A stretch of 7,983 nucleotides of DNA from Candidatus Bathyarchaeota archaeon (GTDB taxonomy: Archaea > Thermoproteota > Bathyarchaeia > TCS64): positions 1-7,983 of the forward strand of contig QMXQ01000067.1 of assembly GCA_003662205.1 (NCBI GenBank). Direction: 5' to 3'. Below are positions 1 through 4,568 of the stretch, piece by piece; within the stretch, counting starts at the first letter, position 1; each line of letters starts with the position of its first letter. The notes under the pieces were generated by a model. The model ran no database searches. It worked only from the letters and a program-made list of their open reading frames with translations, and was not told the origin of the DNA. The position numbers were made by a program, and so were the translations under genes.

Positions 1-377
1 TGATGGAGCAGCTCCTTTATCCGACTGCCCGTCTCCACCGTCGCCCCCGCGCCGATGGCGACGTCAGCCAGGTGGCGGTCGAAGGCGGCCCTGTCGACGA
101 CGTAGGCCCGCGTCCGCTTCCCGGTGATCTCGATGCACGCTCCGCCGGGCGAGTATATTCTGCCCCCGGTGATCTCATGCTGGACAAAATCCGGGGAGGG
201 CTCCACGCCGAGCCGGCGCAGCCCCTCCGCGCTGAGGAGGCCTGCGCAGTGGCTGGGCTCCCCGACGACCGGATGCTCCTCAAAGACCCGGACCTCGACG
301 CCTCTCTCGGCGATCTCGCGCGCCGCCAGCAGCCCGGCGGGCCCCGCGCCTACGACGACCGCCTCAGCCCGATCCAC
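1..377 (-). CDS. Geranylgeranyl reductase family FAD-dependent oxidoreductase, N-terminal part (runs off the window)
   Basis: Only the first 125 codons are present; the gene continues beyond base 1. The protein opens with a Rossmann dinucleotide-binding motif, VVVGAGPAGLLAARE (residues 7-21, GxGxxG at 10-15), and an acidic residue pair at 33-34 ends the second strand, as expected for binding the FAD ribose. Then comes VVGEPSHCAGLLS (37-49), which matches the conserved Cys-containing segment following the first beta-alpha-beta unit in archaeal geranylgeranyl/digeranylgeranylglycerophospholipid reductases. Known family role: FAD-dependent saturation of isoprenoid chains of membrane lipids, at the membrane. 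Other members reduce other prenyl groups, so the exact substrate is open. The start is GTG at 377, chosen because GGGAGGAG (382-389) lies 4 nt upstream and the Rossmann fold begins immediately. It lies 18 bp downstream of the FKBP stop, so the two are probably co-transcribed. Confidence 0.85.
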   Translation of the reverse strand, partial: MDRAEAVVVGAGPAGLLAAREIAERGVEVRVFEEHPVVGEPSHCAGLLSAEGLRRLGVEPSPDFVQHEITGGRIYSPGGACIEITGKRTRAYVVDRAAFDRHLADVAIGAGATVETGSRIKELLH

Positions 378-395
378 CCTGCTCCTCCCTGGAGA

Positions 396-1208
396 TCAGG
401 TCTTCTTCTCGATGACCTCGACGTACTCAACCGTCTTGATGTCGGGGAAGAACCTCTGGATGTCGAGAGCGACGCCCCGCTTCGCTATCTGGATGTTCTC
501 GGCGAAGAAGATCTCGTCGGGCACCTGGATCCGGACCTTCTTCTTCATCAGCTTGACGCCGAACTTGTCGGTGTCGATGCCGAGGAAGCGCCTGCCGATG
601 AGGGCCCGGATCTTCTCCTCGTCCCCCTCATACCGCTTCGTGACCTTGACCTCGTAGATGATCTTCCTCCCCGCCAGCGGGTGGTTGTAGTCGAGCTGGA
701 CCCTGCCGGCGCCGATGCTGCGGACGATGGCCGACCTCCCGTCGACCTCGATCTGGGCGCCGATGGCGGGGTTGATCCCCTTCGATCTCAGGATCCTGTA
801 GGGCACCATCCTGATGTTATCCGGGTTCCGCTCCCCGAAGGCCTCCTCCGGCGGTATCTCCACCTCCACCGTCTCCCCGACCTTCAACCCCTCCAGCCGC
901 TCGTCGAGCCCCTTCAGGATCCAGCCCTCGCCGACGACCACCAGCTTCGGCCCGTAGACCCTGTCGTCGCTGTATATGCCCGCGCTTCGGGCGGTCTCCT
1001 CGTCGGTGGTGTCGAAGACCTCCCCTGTCTCCTCAGCCCTCCCCGTCATCTCGACCAGAATGAAGTCGCCCTTGGCGACCGCCTTCTCCCCTTCGGGCTT
1101 CGCGGCCGCCTTCTTCCTCGACCTCTTCGCCTTCGTCTTCCGCGGCGTCTCCTCCGGCTCCTCGGGCTTCTCCTCGACGGGGACCTTCTCCTCTTCCTTC
1201 TCGCTCAT
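396..1208 (-). CDS. FKBP-type peptidyl-prolyl cis-trans isomerase, long archaeal SlyD-like form
   Basis: A 270-residue protein. Residues 1-45 are a low-complexity tail, first Glu-rich (1-20), then Lys/Arg/Ala-rich (22-45), with no membrane segment. Residues 47-190 are the FKBP domain: GDFILVEMTGR at the start, EVFDTTDEE (63-71), VVGEGWILKGLDERLEGL (91-108), EIPPEEAFGER (117-127). An insert-in-flap domain lies near 130-175, and the return is VQLDYNHPLAGRKIIYEV (170-187), the typical SlyD-type NHPLAG motif. Residues about 195-265 are an extra C-terminal domain, as in the long archaeal FKBPs. Known role: catalysis of prolyl isomerisation and chaperoning of nascent or unfolded proteins in the cytosol, the flap domain binding substrate. 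The His-rich metal-binding tail of bacterial SlyD is absent. The ATG has only a close GAGG before it, so the start is supported mainly by the lack of another Met until residue 54. Confidence 0.93.
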   Translation of the reverse strand: MSEKEEEKVPVEEKPEEPEETPRKTKAKRSRKKAAAKPEGEKAVAKGDFILVEMTGRAEETGEVFDTTDEETARSAGIYSDDRVYGPKLVVVGEGWILKGLDERLEGLKVGETVEVEIPPEEAFGERNPDNIRMVPYRILRSKGINPAIGAQIEVDGRSAIVRSIGAGRVQLDYNHPLAGRKIIYEVKVTKRYEGDEEKIRALIGRRFLGIDTDKFGVKLMKKKVRIQVPDEIFFAENIQIAKRGVALDIQRFFPDIKTVEYVEVIEKKT

Positions 1209-1294
1209 GCCTCAAACCTTCGCCTCGATGGACGGTGAACTGACGCGGGGATCCAAGATTCTCTTGGGTCCCACTGAGGAAACGCGGCGGATGG

Positions 1295-1301
1295 TTTAAA
1301 G
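1295..1301 (-). promoter_or_regulatory. Probable TATA box for the FKBP / lipid reductase unit
   Basis: On the minus strand the sequence reads AGAAAGACTTTAAACCAT, a TTTAAA core preceded by purines as in an archaeal BRE. Transcription would start near 1270, giving a leader of roughly 60 nt. This is a pattern call only. Confidence 0.45.
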
Positions 1302-1361
1302 TCTTTCTGATCTGCTCTGTAAACGCGTATCGCCACTTGAGCTGTAGGGCGGCAAGCGTGA

Positions 1362-1368
1362 TTTATAG
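1362..1368 (+). promoter_or_regulatory. Probable TATA box for the winged-helix gene
   Basis: TTTATAG stands out in a GC-rich stretch about 33 bp before the TTG start at 1398. Transcription would begin near 1390, so the mRNA would be almost leaderless. A short GGTG (1390-1393) could be a minimal Shine-Dalgarno contact. Confidence 0.5.
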
Positions 1369-1397
1369 GTCGTCCGTCAAGTTATGATCGGTGCACC

Positions 1398-1694
1398 TTG
1401 TCCCGTAAGGACTCCAAGACCATCGGCGACACCCTGGAGGAGACGAAGGAATACCACCGCCGCTTCCTCAGGGCCGTCAACAACCCCCTCCGAAGGAGGA
1501 TCCTCAGGGCGCTGAAAGACGGCGACGCGACCATCGAAGACCTCCAGAAGAAGACTGGTATGGACGCGAAGACGCTCGAATGGCATCTCAGCATCCTCAT
1601 ACACGGCTTCTGCATCGAAAAAGAGGAGAGAGGCGAAGCGACGATCTACAAGCTCACCCAGGAGGGAGAGGTCGTAGATTTCTTGGAGCAATAA
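1398..1694 (+). CDS. Small ArsR-like winged-helix transcription regulator
   Basis: A 98-residue single-domain protein. Residues 1-20 are polar and probably helical. The winged helix runs from about 24 to 90: FLRAVNNPLRRRILRALKDG (23-42) is helix 1 with the typical 'NPLRRRIL' signature, ATIEDLQKKTGM (44-55) is helix 2, DAKTLEWHLSILIHG (56-70) is the recognition helix, and ERGEATIYKLTQEG (77-90) is the beta-hairpin wing. No Cys cluster for metal binding is visible (one Cys, at 72), so a metal sensor is unlikely. The regulated target is unknown; the gene is divergent from the FKBP/lipid reductase unit across 189 bp, so either that unit or its own promoter is a candidate. The TTG start fits the TATA box at 1362-1368; an ATG at 1384 is in another frame. 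Confidence 0.82.
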   Translation: MSRKDSKTIGDTLEETKEYHRRFLRAVNNPLRRRILRALKDGDATIEDLQKKTGMDAKTLEWHLSILIHGFCIEKEERGEATIYKLTQEGEVVDFLEQ

Positions 1695-1703
1695 GCCCAG
1701 GAA

Positions 1704-1725
1704 GCTGGTGAAACCGAGCTTTTCT
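1704..1725 (+). terminator. Possible intrinsic-type terminator after the winged-helix gene
   Basis: GCTGGT (1704-1709) can pair with ACC and AGC (1713-1719) with one bulged G and a GAA loop, followed directly by TTTTCT. It lies 10 bp past the stop codon, in the short gap between convergent genes. Confidence 0.4.
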
Positions 1726-1767
1726 AGCAGACGACGCCTTGTTTTAGGTTTGCCCTCATTTCCCGTC

Positions 1768-2682
1768 TTAAAAGGGGCCCTTGTATTCTTTCACCGCCGG
1801 GCAGCCCACGCACTGATCGTCCTGATAGCGCACGCAGTCCGAGCATCTTCTGCCGCAGGGGGTCATATCGCTCTTCTCCAGAAAGACCCGTAAGCTGAAG
1901 CACTCCGGAGATATCGGAGGCTCCGAGTGGTATACGTCGACCAGGTCGGCGCCGAGGTCCCGAAGGGATTCGATCGTCGATCTGAGGGTGTTCTGATCCT
2001 CCCCAAATAGAAAGACCAGCGCATTCGCCTTCTCAGCGGTCCTCAGGAACATGAGAACCCGGGGGCACCCGGATAGGTCTCTTTCCACCCTCTGCCTCAG
2101 GTCGTCCCCCCTCAGCTCCAGGCATACACAAGCCGTTGGGAATCCCAGCTCCCTGATGTTTATGCCCGCGCTGATGTGGAGGATGCGTTGTTGCATCAAT
2201 TTTTCCAGCCTGCTTACCACCGTGGGTCGGGAGAGGCCGGTCTCCTTCGCCAGCTGCGTGATGGATTTTCTCGCGTCCTCCCTCAGCGAGTGGATTATCC
2301 TGAGGTCCTTCGGGTCCAGTTTTCGAGGGGCGCTCCGAAGACCTGCATACGTCTTCCTATGTGCGCGGGCGTCCCTTATGTAATCTCCAAAGGTGTACCC
2401 CTCTTTTTCCTCGTACTTTAGTCCCAGCTTGGAGTATAGCAGCGCAACGATGAGCGCCTCGATCCTAGACGCGCCTAGACCGAAGAACTTCTCCAGCTCG
2501 GCGGAAAAGGACTCCAGATTCCTGCCGATCTCCCCCTTCTTCAGGGAACAGTTCTCTTCCAGATACGAGATGAACGAATGCGTGGCGGAATCGTCCAGCA
2601 GTATTTTCAGGCTTTCCTCCAGGGACTCGACGAGAAGACTGTCAAAACTTCTCTTTGTCTGTAGCACCGTATCGCTTTTCAT
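1768..2682 (-). CDS. Lrp/AsnC-type transcription regulator with extra N-terminal helical domain and Cys-rich C-terminal tail
   Basis: A 304-residue protein, about twice the length of a plain Lrp. Residues 1-110 form a helical domain (HSFISYLEEN, ELEKFFGLGASRIEALIVAL, YSKLGLKYEE); the pattern resembles small archaeal output domains of the NitrOD5 kind, a tentative recall. Residues 122-180 are an AsnC-type helix-turn-helix: LDPKDLRIIHSLREDARKS, then ITQLAKETGLSRPTVVSRLE with the recognition helix near 151-161. Residues 181-255 look like the alpha-beta ligand-binding/oligomerisation domain of Lrp proteins. The tail carries five Cys (276, 280, 283, 291, 294) in C-x3-C-x2-C-x7-C-x2-C spacing, able to hold zinc or an Fe-S cluster. 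Expected role: DNA-binding regulator, possibly sensing redox or metal; ligand and targets unknown. GGAGGT (2695-2700) lies 12 nt before the ATG, rather far. Possible operators lie upstream, so autoregulation is plausible. Confidence 0.85.
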   Translation of the reverse strand: MKSDTVLQTKRSFDSLLVESLEESLKILLDDSATHSFISYLEENCSLKKGEIGRNLESFSAELEKFFGLGASRIEALIVALLYSKLGLKYEEKEGYTFGDYIRDARAHRKTYAGLRSAPRKLDPKDLRIIHSLREDARKSITQLAKETGLSRPTVVSRLEKLMQQRILHISAGINIRELGFPTACVCLELRGDDLRQRVERDLSGCPRVLMFLRTAEKANALVFLFGEDQNTLRSTIESLRDLGADLVDVYHSEPPISPECFSLRVFLEKSDMTPCGRRCSDCVRYQDDQCVGCPAVKEYKGPF

Positions 2683-2718
2683 CTTCGCTCACCGACCTCC
2701 AGGATGCCCGCGCATCTC

Positions 2719-2733
2719 TTAACATTTTGTAAA
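2719..2733. promoter_or_regulatory. Imperfect operator-like site between TATA box and predicted start site
   Basis: TTAACATTTTGTAAA shares its TTTGTAAA half with the perfect inverted repeat at 2781-2793. It lies just downstream of the regulator's TATA box, where a bound protein would block RNA polymerase recruitment. Confidence 0.35.
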
Positions 2734-2737
2734 AAAG

Positions 2738-2748
2738 ACTATAAATGT
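2738..2748 (-). promoter_or_regulatory. Probable TATA box for the Lrp-type regulator
   Basis: On the minus strand AAAAACATTTATAGTC holds a TTTATAG core with an A-rich BRE-like stretch before it. Transcription would start around 2717, leaving a leader of about 35 nt before the ATG at 2682. Confidence 0.5.
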
Positions 2749-2780
2749 TTTTATCTCTCCGCCTGTTACCATTCAAAAAC

Positions 2781-2793
2781 TTACAATTTGTAA
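2781..2793. promoter_or_regulatory. Perfect 6-1-6 inverted repeat, candidate operator
   Basis: TTACAA-T-TTGTAA is a perfect dyad of the size bound by dimeric Lrp-type or winged-helix regulators. It lies upstream of the regulator's TATA box and just past the 3' end of the pseudogene on the same strand. Its second half recurs at 2719-2733. Confidence 0.4.
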
Positions 2794-2851
2794 AACGTCA
2801 GGCTTGTGTTTCATCCAGACGGGGTGAGGAAACCAGTAAATTAGGTCGGCT

Positions 2852-3377
2852 CTATGCTGTTTTCGGTTTCATCTTCGCGATCTTCGTCAGCTCTTCCATT
2901 CTCCGCTTATATTCCTCTGGTAAGACCAGGTCGATTTGGGTGGTGGTGCCCTCTTCATCGTATATGGAGGGGTATGCATAGACCCGCTTGGAGGGGTTCT
3001 GTTTCGCGAGATACGAGCTAACGAAGAGGGATATGGGGCAGGGCAGGTCTATCTCCTTTATCTTTTTGTGGACCCCCTCCTCGCCCCCGGCGAACAGGCA
3101 TTTCCCGATCTTGAGCAGGTATCTGTCCCCCTCCTGCTTCAGCTCAAGGTCCTGATATATGTCTGTCGAGACGTTCCAAGATGTCGGCGAGCTCCTCCGC
3201 CTCTAGGAAGTTAAAGTAAAGTACGCCATTAGTATGTTGTCGATCCCCTTGACCGCCAGCTCGCAGATCGAGAAGAAACCCTTCCTCTCTTCTTAGGGCT
3301 TGTAGGGTGCCGAAATAGGTGCTATGCAGCACGCACGCGAGGTTTCTCATGTTTTTCAATTGTTCCTCGTCAGACAA
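2852..3377 (-). pseudogene. Frameshifted pseudogene of an unrecognised protein of about 173 residues
   Basis: No single frame is open, yet three frame segments join into one plausible protein. Segment 1 starts at TTG 3377 (GGAGAT at 3384-3389 as ribosome site): SDEEQLKNMRNLACVLHSTY, then FGTLQALRREEG. Segment 2 reads FFSICELAVKGIDNILMAY. Segment 3 reads FNFLEAEELADILERLDRHI. Segment 4, in segment 2's frame, reads YQDLELKQEGDRYLLKIGKC, LFAGGEEGVHKKIKEIDLPC, PISLFVSSYLAKQNPSKRVY, AYPSIYDEEGTTTQIDLVLP and on to TAG at 2852. The lesions are an extra T near 3276-3278, a 5-bp tandem duplication at 3214-3223, and loss of one AT unit in the run at 3155-3160. The family is not recognised; the Cys pattern (GKC...PCP) and length distantly recall V4R/hydrocarbon-binding domains, a weak guess. 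Assembly error cannot be excluded, but three separate errors in 120 bp is unlikely. Confidence 0.75.
3214..3223. repeat. 5-bp tandem duplication (AAGTA x2) inside the pseudogene
   Basis: AAGTAAAGTA on the plus strand. Removing one unit restores the reading frame from MAY into FNFLEAEELAD, so this looks like the actual mutation rather than a chance repeat. Confidence 0.65.
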
Positions 3378-3642
3378 TCTTCGATCTCCATCAGCTAACC
3401 ATGGCGCCCTAAAATTAAAGTTACCTTGCCCTAGAGAGGAACTTTCCCGACGATAGGGTGAGCTTTGAAGCCTGACGATTCCGAACGGGAAGAGGCTGCG
3501 GAAGATGGGCGTAGCGGGTCCGACGCGGATTCGTGTAGGCGAATATGCGCGTGCCATGGAAGACCTAGCCCCGATCAGCTCTGAGCGTTGAGAGGCGGCC
3601 GTCGGTTTCGTCAAACGAGGTGTCTTGAAAATATGGGTTCTG
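3378..3642. other. 265-bp stretch with no recognisable gene
   Basis: It lies between the pseudogene start and the 3' end of the CAT tRNA. Near 3410-3425 the minus strand has an AT-rich run (ACTTTAATTTTAG) that could have been the pseudogene's promoter. On the plus strand 3505-3591 reads MGVAGPTRIRVGEYARAMED and ends at TGA after 28 codons; it looks faintly protein-like and may be a gene remnant, but has no start signal. No repeat, RNA motif or long open frame is convincing. Confidence 0.4.
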
Positions 3643-3720
3643 TGGTGGGCCCGGAGGGATTTGAACCCACGACCCACAGGTTATGAGCCTGTTGCTCTGA
3701 CCAAGCTGAGCTACGGGCCC
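3643..3720 (-). tRNA. tRNA with CAT anticodon (elongator Met, or Ile2 read as k2C/agmatidine-type)
   Basis: All cloverleaf parts are present: acceptor GGGCCCG/CGGGCCC with A73 and encoded CCA (3643-3645), D arm GCTC...GAGC, anticodon stem ACAGG/CCTGT with loop CTCATAA (anticodon at 3683-3685), five-base variable loop, and T loop TTCAAAT. No intron. The T stem GTGGG/CCCTC has a U-U mismatch at the second pair (3669/3655). The anticodon stem lacks the three G-C pairs of initiator tRNAs, so it is not the initiator. The GGGCCCG acceptor resembles archaeal tRNA-Ile, so a decoder of AUA (Ile2, with modified C34) is as possible as elongator Met. Confidence 0.92.
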
Positions 3721-3743
3721 TCCACCTTAATACCGACGCGTCC

Positions 3744-3753
3744 CTATAAAAAA
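3744..3753. promoter_or_regulatory. TATA element serving the CAT tRNA, possibly also the FUN14 gene
   Basis: On the minus strand it reads TTTTTTATAG, centred about 28 bp before the tRNA 5' end, the usual spacing for an archaeal tRNA promoter. Read on the plus strand it is CTATAAAAAA, about 68 bp before the FUN14 start, so a bidirectional use is conceivable but the leader would be about 40 nt. Confidence 0.55.
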
Positions 3754-3816
3754 CTCTTCCAGTCCTTCTCTCCAGAAACCCTTTTCTAGCCTCCGACCAA
3801 ATTATCTTGAGGATCG

Positions 3817-4155
3817 TTGGTCAACGAGCTCTGGCAGCCCATCCTCTACCTGCTCGGGCAGGGGTTCATCAGCGGGCTGGTGGTCGGGTTCGGGGCGCGC
3901 AAGCTGAACAAGGCGATCGCCGCCATCTTCGGCGTCCTGATCCTTGCCATCAACGTCCTATGGTTCTCGCGCATGCTGGGCATGGACACCGGATTCGTGA
4001 TCCTGAATCAGCTGGCGGACGCCCTCTTCAACCTCCTCCCCTTCACCTGGGCCGAGGTCCAGCGGGGGCTCGGACCCATGCTCATAGTCTCAACGCAGGT
4101 GCCGTTCATAGCCGGCTTCCTCCTCGGCGCGGCGGCGGGGTTCAAGCTGGCGTAG
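3817..4155 (+). CDS. FUN14 family small membrane protein
   Basis: A 112-residue protein, normal length for archaeal and bacterial FUN14 proteins. It has three hydrophobic segments: about 9-26 (ILYLLGQGFISGLVVGFGAR, glycine-rich as in the family signature), 33-53 (AIAAIFGVLILAINVLWF) and 87-108 (LIVSTQVPFIAGFLLGAAAG). The middle loop 54-86 (GMDTGFVILNQLADALFNLL, PFTWAEVQRG) has an amphipathic look. The C-terminal PF-AGF-G--GFK pattern is the family hallmark. In eukaryotes FUNDC1 is a mitophagy receptor; the prokaryotic role is unknown, so only membrane location is safe. The start is TTG at 3817 with GAGG (3809-3812) 4 nt before it; another TTG at 3807 is in a different frame. It is followed after 51 bp by tRNA-Glu on the same strand with its own promoter. 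Confidence 0.88.
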   Translation: MVNELWQPILYLLGQGFISGLVVGFGARKLNKAIAAIFGVLILAINVLWFSRMLGMDTGFVILNQLADALFNLLPFTWAEVQRGLGPMLIVSTQVPFIAGFLLGAAAGFKLA

Positions 4156-4168
4156 CGCCCGACAAGGA

Positions 4169-4176
4169 TTATAAAG
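4169..4176 (+). promoter_or_regulatory. TATA box for tRNA-Glu
   Basis: TTATAAAG is centred about 34 bp before the tRNA 5' end, giving a leader of only a few bases. Spacing fits archaeal tRNA promoters. Confidence 0.6.
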
Positions 4177-4206
4177 GCGCTTTTCCTCCTCTTAGTAGTC
4201 TCGCGT

Positions 4207-4285
4207 GCTCCGGTGGTGTAGTCCGGACAAGCATAATGGCCTTTCGAGCCATTGATCCCGGGTTCAAATCCCGGCCGGAGCACCA
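4207..4285 (+). tRNA. tRNA-Glu (TTC anticodon)
   Basis: The acceptor stem GCTCCGG/CCGGAGC is perfect, followed by A and encoded CCA (4283-4285). The anticodon stem ATGGC/GCCAT holds the loop CTTTCGA with anticodon TTC at 4243-4245. The T arm CCGGG-TTCAAAT-CCCGG is fully paired. The 5' GCTCCGGTGGTGTAGTCCGG is typical of archaeal tRNA-Glu. No intron. Immediately beyond the CCA lies the broken end of an amidohydrolase remnant. Confidence 0.96.
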
Positions 4286-4286
4286 C

Positions 4287-4425
4287 TATGCTCTCTTGGC
4301 TTGCCTCCGAGAGATAGGGCTTCTGGGCGACCGCCACAATCATGCCGCCTTCTATCGCAACCCCGCCCTCGATGATCCCCTTGGAGAGGCGACTTGCCGT
4401 TCTTGATCACGAGTTCAATCTTCAT
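4287..4425 (-). pseudogene. Truncated, frameshifted N-terminal stump of a cyclic amidohydrolase (dihydroorotase/hydantoinase/allantoinase type)
   Basis: From ATG at 4425 the minus strand reads MKIELVIKNGK, the usual opening beta strand of cyclic amidohydrolases (VIKNG). In the next frame it continues RLSKGIIEGGVAIEGGMIVA, then VAQKPYLSEASQ. Together these match the family start (NGK-x-x-x-G-[IV]-x-E-G-x-[IV]-A-I-x-x-G-x-I-x-A-[IV]). The frame changes near 4390-4394 (two bases lost or one gained). The reading ends at the tRNA-Glu 3' end, before the HxH metal site and the rest of the roughly 400-residue enzyme, so no function remains. A weak ribosome site, AGGT (4432-4435), lies 6 nt before the ATG. 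The family call rests on about 40 residues. Confidence 0.65.
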
Positions 4426-4431
4426 AGAATG

Positions 4432-4446
4432 ACCTGAGGAATCAGG
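4432..4446. repeat. Small perfect hairpin
   Basis: CCTGA and TCAGG (5 bp) flank a GGAA loop just upstream of the amidohydrolase remnant. No function can be assigned; it may be chance. Confidence 0.25.
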
Positions 4447-4520
4447 CTTCGGTGGATTACTAAGGTTCATTCTGCGTGCACGCGCTGAGAAGACAACGTG
4501 ATCCCGGCCGCGGTTAGGAG

Positions 4521-4549
4521 AAAAATCGGGGTGGGCCCCCTCGGGGCCC
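4521..4549 (-). terminator. Hairpin plus T-run terminator for the aminotransferase gene
   Basis: GGGCCCC (4533-4539) and GGGGCCC (4543-4549) form a perfect 7-bp stem with a 3-base loop. On the minus strand it is followed 7 nt later by TTTTT (4521-4525). It lies about 20 bp past the aminotransferase stop codon. Confidence 0.6.
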
Positions 4550-4568
4550 TGTTAGGTCTGTCCGGGCG

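Noticed and set aside
3..1238. A long plus-strand open frame of 411 codons
   Set aside because: It is antisense to the FKBP and lipid reductase genes, has Leu/Asp/Pro/Arg-rich composition typical of antisense GC-rich frames, and no family motif.
2745..3214. Two plus-strand open frames of 78 and 92 codons
   Set aside because: Both are antisense to the reconstructable pseudogene and have no start signals.
3155..3278. Programmed ribosomal frameshifting in the broken gene
   Set aside because: Three separate shifts, one being a 5-bp duplication with an in-frame stop nearby, do not fit any known recoding signal.
3144..3677. A single minus-strand gene of 177 codons reaching into the tRNA
   Set aside because: Its 5' part overlaps the tRNA and is not protein-like; only its last third belongs to the frameshifted pseudogene.
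3807..4406. A 199-codon plus-strand frame overlapping FUN14 and tRNA-Glu
   Set aside because: It runs through a tRNA gene and is out of frame with the clear three-segment membrane protein.
4207..4550. Integrated element with att sites at tRNA-Glu
   Set aside because: No integrase gene and no repeat of the tRNA 3' end were found in the window; only the truncated neighbour hints at past integration.
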